Assembly: GCA_033060915.1 (NCBI GenBank)
Contig: CM065379.1
Span: 28,388,318-28,452,317 of the forward strand
Source: Euryodendron excelsum
Taxonomy: Eukaryota; Streptophyta; Magnoliopsida; Ericales; Pentaphylacaceae
Reading direction: 5' to 3'
Length of the DNA stretch: 64,000 nt
Shown here one piece after another: positions 57,601 through 64,000 of the stretch. The translations under genes were made by a program, and so were the position numbers. Each line of letters opens with the position of its first letter. Positions within the stretch are counted from its first letter, which is position 1. Below the pieces are notes generated by a model that saw only the letters and a list, made by a program, of their open reading frames with translations, was not told the origin of the DNA and ran no database searches.

Positions 57601-59136
57601 GTAGCACAAAAGAAGAGGGCTGACAAAAAAGCACCATGGAGCTCTTTGATCAATTCAAGCAATTAGACATGGGAAAAGTGGTGTCCGTGCTAGATAAAGG
57701 TTTGAATAAGAGAAAAATTCAGGTAAAAACACCCGTCATGATGGCCGACGTTGAAATAACTGAAGATGGGTCCATTCGAGCAATGTTTCCAAGCAACGGC
57801 TTGCACAACTAGGCCAGCGAAGATAACATACGAACTCGTAAGTTTCGGTACAAGGCTTGCTAGAGCAAATCCCAGAGCTTTCAACTTGCAAAAACAAACT
57901 TTCTCTTTATGATTTACTTGTTTTAAGCTTTTAAATCATTTCACTATTAATGGAAAAATATTCTTTTTTGTTTGTTTCGTGCCGCATTATTTTTCATGTC
58001 GGGGACCCTTGCATCGACATCTTATTCAACTAATCTAGAGAACATCAAACCTGACAAATAATGACTTTAACACTGAATTCGATTATCAGCAATTGGAAAT
58101 TATAGTGGATATGAACTATTCAGAAGAAGTACTAGAGGAAATTTGGGAATAGATAGAAAGACATGAGAACCATAACACCCCAAACATTGAGAAGACAGAG
58201 ACAGTTAATTTGGGGGACAAAGGGAATCCAAAAAAACTCAAAATTGGCATGGGGTTAGATCGATGGCAACGCAATGAGTTATTGGAAATATTATGTGCAT
58301 ACCTGGATGTTTTTGCTTAGTCTTATCAGGACATGCCTAGGTTGGATGAATCTATTGTAGAACATAGATTACCTCTAGACCCGTAGATGAAACCTTTTGA
58401 CCAAAAGTTGAGAAGATTCAAGCCAGAATGGAGCCTCAAGATTAAAGTAGAAGTGATTAAATAGTTCTAAGCGGAATTTTTGCAACTAGTAGAGTATCCC
58501 CAATGGCTAGCTAACATTATCCTTGTTTCCAAGAAAGACGGTAAAGTACAGATGTGTATCAACTTTTGGGACCTCAACAAGGGTAGTCCAAAGGATGATT
58601 TCCCTCTCACACACATAGACTTGCTCATTGACAACATGACCAGTTATGAAATGTTTTCTTTCATGGATGGCTTTTCGGGGTACAACCAAATCAAGCTAAC
58701 CGAAGAAGATCTAGAAAATACTACTTTCATCACTACTTAGGGAGTGTATTGTTATAGAGTTATGCCATTCAGACTTCGTAATGTGGGGGCAACCTATCAA
58801 AAGGCCATGGTAACCTTATTTCATGACATGATGCATCAAGAAGTGGAAATTTATGTGGATGACATGATCGTCAAGGCCAAGCAACAAAAAGACCACATGA
58901 TCAACCTACGAAAGGTGTTTGACCGGCTCCGTAAATACCAACTCGAGCTTAATCCTACTAAATGCACGTTAAGGGTATCTTTAGAGAAGCTGCTAGGGTT
59001 TATAGTCAATGAAAAGGGGATAGAGATTAATCATGCCAAAGTCAAGTCCATTGTTGAAATGCCAACTCCGAGAGGGGAAAACAAGATCTGGTCTTTCTTG
59101 GGAAAATTATACTTCATTAGTAGGTTTATCGCTTAA
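57601..59136 (+). pseudogene. Tat/Ogre-like linker and reverse transcriptase, broken
   Basis: 57601-58240 is a decayed linker with several stops. The RT follows: LEILCAYLDVFA, EYPQWLANIILVSKKDGKVQ, FWDLNKGSPKDDFPL, then SYEMFSFMDGFSGYNQIKL with the first catalytic Asp, and EIYVDDMIVKAK with the YVDD box intact at about 58852-58863. It ends in the thumb (SFLGKLYFISRFIA). Stops occur at about 58149, 58318, 58384, 58462, 58471 and 58738. RT reads CINFWDLN where Asp is common in this family. Confidence 0.88.
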
Positions 59137-59682
59137 ATGACTTATCTATGCGAACTTGTGTTCAAACTCCTCAAGAAAGATGTTCCGAAAGAATGGGATG
59201 ATAACTGCCAAACATTTTTTGAAAGAATCAAAGAATACCTACGAAACCCTCCAATCCTAGTGGCACCTACCCCGGGGCGCTCTTTATTGATGTTCATGTC
59301 AGTTCTGGATACTTCCATGGGGTATGTTCTGGGGCAACATGATGAAATTGGGAGAAAAGAACAAGCCATTTACTATCTCAGTAAGAAGTTCCTACCATAT
59401 AAAATAAAGTATTCTAATCTCGAGAAAACCTGCTGCACATTAGCCTGGGCAGCCCACAGGCTTCGACACTACATGCTTTATCGTACCACTTTTCTGATTT
59501 CTCAGATAAACCCACTCAAGTATATTTTCAAGAAACCAATCTTATCCAGCAGAATTGCACGATGGCAATTGATCTTGTCAAAATTTGATATTGTGTTTAC
59601 TAGTAAAGTAGCCAAGGGCAAGGTAATAGCTGATTATTTGGCCAAGAACCCTATCGATGATTATCAATCCATGGAACCTTAA
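59137..59682 (+). pseudogene. Tat/Ogre-like RNase H, first copy
   Basis: Open over 181 codons after a stop at 59134. Landmarks: KEWDDNCQTFFERIKEYLRN, SLLMFMSVLDTSMGYVLGQH, EQAIYYLSKKFL, LEKTCCTLAWAAHRLRHYM, and ARWQLILSKFDIVF. It degrades the RNA strand during reverse transcription and directly follows RT, as expected in Ty3/gypsy pol. It is the best-preserved domain of this element. Confidence 0.85.
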
Positions 59683-59699
59683 TTCCCCAACAAGGATAT

Positions 59700-60285
59700 A
59701 CTATGCGGCGATGATGTGACTGAAGGGCAAGTAAAAACCAAATGGAAGATGTATTTTAGCAGAGCTGCTAATAAAAAGGGAGCTAGCATTGGGACAATAG
59801 TAGTATCAGAAACGGGCAGTCATTACTCCATTGTGGTCAAGGTACAATTAGAACCGTGCACCAATAACATCGTAAAGTATGAGGCTTGTATCCTTGGTTT
59901 AAGGTTAGCATTGGAGATGAAGATCGATGAACTAGCTACTCTAGGAGATTTAGATCTGGTTATTTAACAATCCAAGGACGTATACCAAACCCGAGATGTC
60001 AAACTCTCCCTGTATCACCAACAGATCAAGGATTTGTGTCAACTATTCAGAAGCATAGATTTCCGACACATACTCGGACAGAAAACAGTTTTGCTAATAC
60101 ATTAGCCACTCTAGCTGCAGCAATCAAGGTTGACAAGGGCACCGAAATACCTCCTCTCCATATTTTTACCAGAGACACCCCTTCCTATTGCCTTCACACA
60201 ACAACTAAGCCTGATCGGCAACCATGGTTTTATAATATCTAGAGATACATCCAAACAAAGGCATTCCTTGGCGTAGCCTCACAGC
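59700..60285 (+). pseudogene. Second, archaeal-type RNase H of the Tat lineage, broken
   Basis: Tat-lineage elements carry an additional RNase H between the first RNase H and integrase. Visible: KWKMYFSRAANKKGASIGTI, CTNNIVKYEACILGLRLALE (catalytic Glu kept) and LATLGDLDLVI (Asp kept). At the first motif the usual Asp is Ser (YFSRAAN). There is a TAA at 59965 and a frameshift near 60080, after which the end (NSFANTLATLAAAIKVD) is in another frame. The region is cut off at 60286 by an LTR, and integrase is absent from the window. Confidence 0.8.
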
Positions 60286-61661
60286 TGTAAGCACCCCATT
60301 TTTACCCGCTTGGCAGTCTCCAGTCCGTCCAGACTTGTATTCAAGTCGATATGGATGCATTCTAAGTTTAAATCAATTCTCTAGATATAATTTCATCAAT
60401 GGATCGCTTCGCGGGCCCATTGGGCCCAATAGAGGTAAAATGACCAAAGTGCCCTTAGGCCAATATTTGGTCCAATTCTAGTGGGCACATCTTCTCAAAG
60501 ATGGTAAGACCCCTTTTCAATCTCAATCCAAGTTCAAATCCAATTCCAGTCCAATTCCAATTTCAATTCTAATTAAATTCGGCATACCTTTCGAGAAAGT
60601 TGATTCCTTAAGGTGGTAAGTGCATCCTGTCTAACATGTTTTTCGAGAGAACTCTTCAAAACGGTAAATCCCTTTAAACTTGTCGACTGGGACAAGACCC
60701 CAAGTCCCCGAGATGGTAAAACGATTCACTTTTGGCTCCTGCTAGCTCGCCAATGAAGAATGTCCATTTTGGCATGCTTTTCGAGAAAGTTGATTCCTCA
60801 GGCAATAAGTTCACCTAGCAGCTTCCCGAGATCACGCAGTTTTTGGAATGATCGCGAACCGTTAGAGTAACAGAAGTACTCATAAACATTGCAACTGTCA
60901 AAATGGTAGAAACACTCATAAACAGGTCGATATAGGGAATTTCTAACAAATCCCTATGTCACGGGACCATCGTCAGAGTGACGGAAACACTCAAAACCAG
61001 GTCGACACTAGTGCCTACTAGCCCATTCTAGTAAAAAATTACCAAATTGCCCCTAAGGCTATTTCTGTCATGTTTCCTAAGAAAGTACCTAAGTCCTCAG
61101 AATGGTAAGTCCACCCTTCTAGGATTGTCCTAAGGACAATTCGGCATGATTAGGTGCCTTCTAATCGGTTTTGGGCAAATTCTGAGACCTTTCGGTCAAG
61201 ATGACTATTTTGCCCCTAGGCATCCAAGCACCCCGGGAACCACACCGGCTCTAGGTATCAAGCTGGTAACCTCCCAAAGATGTTTTGATAGTATCCCCGG
61301 CCTTCCGTTACATGTCTAGGTCATTCCGAGTTAGTTCCGGCAAACCTAGGGTAAAATGACCGTTGTGTCCCTAGCAGGCCGGTCGTCTCTTCCAACCACA
61401 CCGGCTTTGGGTATCAAACTGATAACCTCTTGAAACATTCTAGCTTACGTTTCCAAGTCTCGAGTCTTCTTCTGGGATATTTCGAGTCCATCCCGATAGC
61501 TTTTCAGCTCGACTGACCGTTTTACCCCTAATGGCCTCGTTAACCCCTCTGACGCATCTTGACATCGTTCTTCAAGTCTACTACCCCCGGGACACTATTC
61601 TAAGGGTTCCTATCCCTTTCCAGCCCTCTGAGCCATTCTCAGTCCCTTAAGTGATTCTTGG

Positions 61662-61753
61662 ACTCCTATTGAAGCCATTCCTGAACTCCTAGTGAAGTAA
61701 CTCCCAGACTCCTGGTGAAGTCATTCCCAGACTCCTCGTGAAGCCATTCCCGG
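61662..61753 (+). repeat. 23-bp tandem repeat, four units, private to this copy
   Basis: ACTCCTAGTGAAGTAACTCC-type units start at 61662, 61685, 61708 and 61731, an exact 23-bp period. They arose from a sequence present once in other LTRs just before AGCCAGGCTAAA. Confidence 0.9.
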
Positions 61754-61972
61754 TCCTTTAAGTCACTCCTAGTGAAGCCAGGCTAAAAATTGCATGGTAG
61801 TCACTAGTACGAGCGCCCAAATCTTCTGAACATACGTTACTTGTCGACCATAAAACTTTCCTAAGTAGCTGGTGCCACTAGCAGTGGCGCCAAGCAAAAA
61901 TTTGGCCTGAGTGGCGTTAGAAGGAAATTATTCCTGGTGCCACTGTAACAGGTGCCAGATTAATCCTCTATC

Positions 61973-61980
61973 TATAAATA
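61973..61980 (+). promoter_or_regulatory. TATA box of the plus-strand LTR at 60286
   Basis: TATAAATA followed by CAAAGCATCCTCTAACGTGA and AAACCCTA motifs. Upstream palindromes are partly decayed (GTGGCGCCAAG at about 61884). Confidence 0.75.
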
Positions 61981-62561
61981 CAAAGCATCCTCTAACGTGA
62001 AAAGGGTCTGCAAACTCAGTCTAAAAACTCAGCTCTTCGATATTAAGAGCGAAGTCCTTCCAAACCCTAATTCCCTTTGGTTTCTTCAAACCCTAGCCCC
62101 CATATACAAACCCTAGCATACATACACTCACATACACTCATATACATTCATATTCTGGCCTCCAAAGCCTCCATTGAAGACTTAAAGTGCTGCAATGTAA
62201 AAGCTCTCAAAGTTCAAAACAAGCTCTTGAAGATCAAGGAGAAGACCGAAGCAAAGTAAGAAAAACAAAGCAAATCAAGCAAGGCAAATAAAAGAAGATG
62301 CAAGGTAGGTTTCCTATTTACATTTATGTAATTCCCCCTATCTCTTCTCTCTCCTAACCCATTTGGGGTTTCTTCTATTCTAATCCCCCATCTTCTACCC
62401 CCCCTTTCTTGCATGCTTAAAATAAGGGACTCCTCAGTTCATGTGTAGGATTAGGCTATTGAAAGTCACCATGTCGGGGGCTTTCTCTTAGTCTAACGGA
62501 AGATCACTTAGGTTTAGCCCCCTTGATTATGTAGTGAAGCCTTTAACCTTGTATGTTCACT

Positions 62562-64000
62562 ATAAGCACCTCATTTTTTACCGCTCGGCAGTCTCCAGTC
62601 TGTCTCAACTTGAGTTCAAGTCAATATGGACATATTCTAGAATTTTAGTCTTAATCTAGTCGATTCATCGCTTCACAGGCCCACCAGGCCCAAATAGAGG
62701 CAAAATGACCAAAATGCCCTTGGGGGCATTGTTCGGCCCAATTCCAAATTAGGCACGTTTTCTCAAAGACGGTAAGTTTCTTTTTTCAATTCCAATTCTG
62801 ATCCCTCTCTCGAGAAAGTTGATTCCTCGAGATGGTAAGTCTATCCTATCCAGCATGTTTTTCGAAGAAAATTTCTTCAAAACTGTAAGTCCTTTCAAAC
62901 CTGTCGACCGGGACAAAACTCCAAGTCCCCTAGATGGTAGAACGGTCCACTGTTGGCGCCTGCTAGCCTACCAATGCAGAAATGTCCATTTTGGCACGCC
63001 TTCTGAGAGAGTTGATTTCTTAAGTGCTAAGTCTCTTTAGTAGCTTCCCAAGATCAGGCAGTCCCAGGAATGATCACGAATCGTCATACTAGCAGAAGTA
63101 CTCTTAAACATCGCAACCATCTAAGTAGAGGAATTACTCGCAAACAGGTCGATATAGGGAATTGCCAACAAATTCCTGTATCACGGAACCACCGTCAGAG
63201 TGGTAGAAACACTCAAAACCCTGGTCAAACCCTGTGTCAGGGGCTTTCTTTTAGTCTAACCGGATACCACGTGAGTTCGGCCCCCTTGATTATGTGGTGA
63301 AGCCTTAACCTTGTATGTTCACGACCCCAATTTGCATTGTGCATATCATGATCTTGCATTCTTCCAAAATTCGTTTTCAACTCATTTCAAAAGCTTACAT
63401 CAAAATCTTATTTTTCAAAACTTGTTTTCAAAATCCCAATCCTAGGGCGATTCTAGCATTTTCATGGTTAGGGTTGCTTTAGGAAAGTGTTACATTTAAA
63501 GTGACCAATATGGTCCATATTTTCAAAACATTATTGTTTTCAAAACCACTATCTTAAAGTGGTTCTTACCTTCTTATGGTTAGAATCACTTTAGGAAAGT
63601 GAGATATTTTATATACCTTCTAAAAAAATCTCTTCTCAAACATCTCCTCCTAAAAATCTCTTTTCCAACATGCTTTCCATAAACTATCTTTAAATTCCTT
63701 TCCCAAATTGTTTTCAAAAACTCCCTCCAAAAAATATATTTTTCAAAACTTCTTTTTAAACTCCTTTCCAAAAAGCTTTCTTCAAAATTCCTTTCCTAAA
63801 AACATTCTCCTCAACTTTCACTTTCTAAATGCGCTCCCTAAATCTCTTTCCTAAAAACTTTTTCCTAAAAGCTTCTTCCAAAATCTTCTTTCTAAAACTC
63901 CTCCCAAATTCATTTTCCAAAAACTCCTTTTTAAGATCTCTTTCCAAAATCTTTCTTTCCAAAAATCTCTTTCCTTAAAGTCCAAGTCAAGCGCTAGAGC
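62562..64000 (+). mobile_element. Giant LTR with internal deletion, cut by the right window edge
   Basis: Begins TATAAGCACCTC (TG changed to TA). It keeps the start of U3 (to about 63232), then jumps directly to the leader block GGGGCTTTCTTTTAGTC. The 158-bp repeats, palindromes, TATA box and the first part of the leader are missing. From about 63355 it enters the G-poor tract. It is inserted in the LTR that begins at 60286; the five bases before it are TTCAC. Confidence 0.82.

Larger units (their letters stand above)
60286..62561 (+). mobile_element. Giant LTR, plus strand, 5' part
   Basis: From TGTAAGCACCCC through U3, TATA (61973), leader and donor-like site (62305) to CTTGTATGTTCAC. There another LTR is inserted; the 3' remainder lies beyond the window. 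It interrupts the Element B pol after the second RNase H. Its U3 has a single decayed 81-bp unit (60570-60620), three 158-bp units (61190-61530) and a 23-bp array not seen elsewhere. It could be a solo LTR or belong to a full element. Confidence 0.82.

Overview
This window looks like repeat-dense intergenic DNA from a large-genome flowering plant. The evidence is Ty3/gypsy (Metaviridae-type) LTR retrotransposons of two plant lineages, telo-box-rich (AAACCCTAG) leaders, plant-style TATA boxes and 5-bp target duplications. I cannot name the species. I found no host gene, rRNA, tRNA gene or CRISPR array; almost every base belongs to nested retrotransposons at least three layers deep.

Oldest layer: two Tat/Ogre-like elements in tandem on the + strand sharing one LTR. 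Element A has its visible interior at 27118-29995 and 44709-47063. The shared LTR is 47064-50558. Element B starts with a tRNA-type primer binding site at 50561 and carries a decayed protease / reverse transcriptase / RNase H / second RNase H region up to 60285.

Second layer: Element 1, a non-coding (LARD-like) relative with giant LTRs, was inserted into A. Its 5' LTR runs from left of the window to 13325, its interior is 13326-19381, and its 3' LTR is 19382-27117. An Athila-like element on the - strand (29996-44708) also sits in A, with 1.2-1.3 kb LTRs and decayed gag-pro and pol. In B there is a minus-strand solo LTR (52424-56419) and a plus-strand LTR (60286-62561).

Third layer: further giant LTRs of the same family sit inside those elements. 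They are 1-3255 (-), 7859-13247 (+, perfect GTGAG target duplication), 21094-24750 (-, perfect CGTAC duplication), 31510-36703 (+, inside the Athila element) and 62562-64000 (+).

The giant LTR (about 3.7-5.4 kb) has a repeatable plan. It begins TGTAAGCACC. A U3 follows with three tandem-repeat families (about 81 bp, 29 bp and 158 bp), then a cluster of TGGCGCCA palindromes, then TATAAATA. Next come an AAACCCTAG-rich leader, a conserved AAG/GTAGG donor-like site, a long tract almost lacking G on the sense strand, and an end reading GCGCGACA or GTGTGACA. The interior starts with a TGGCGACTCC primer site and a matching splice-acceptor-like site, and ends with a hairpin next to the polypurine tract. 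No complete intact protein-coding gene remains: all pol and gag regions have stops, frameshifts or insertions. The unusual biology is in the architecture of these LTRs and the non-coding element, not in a new gene system.
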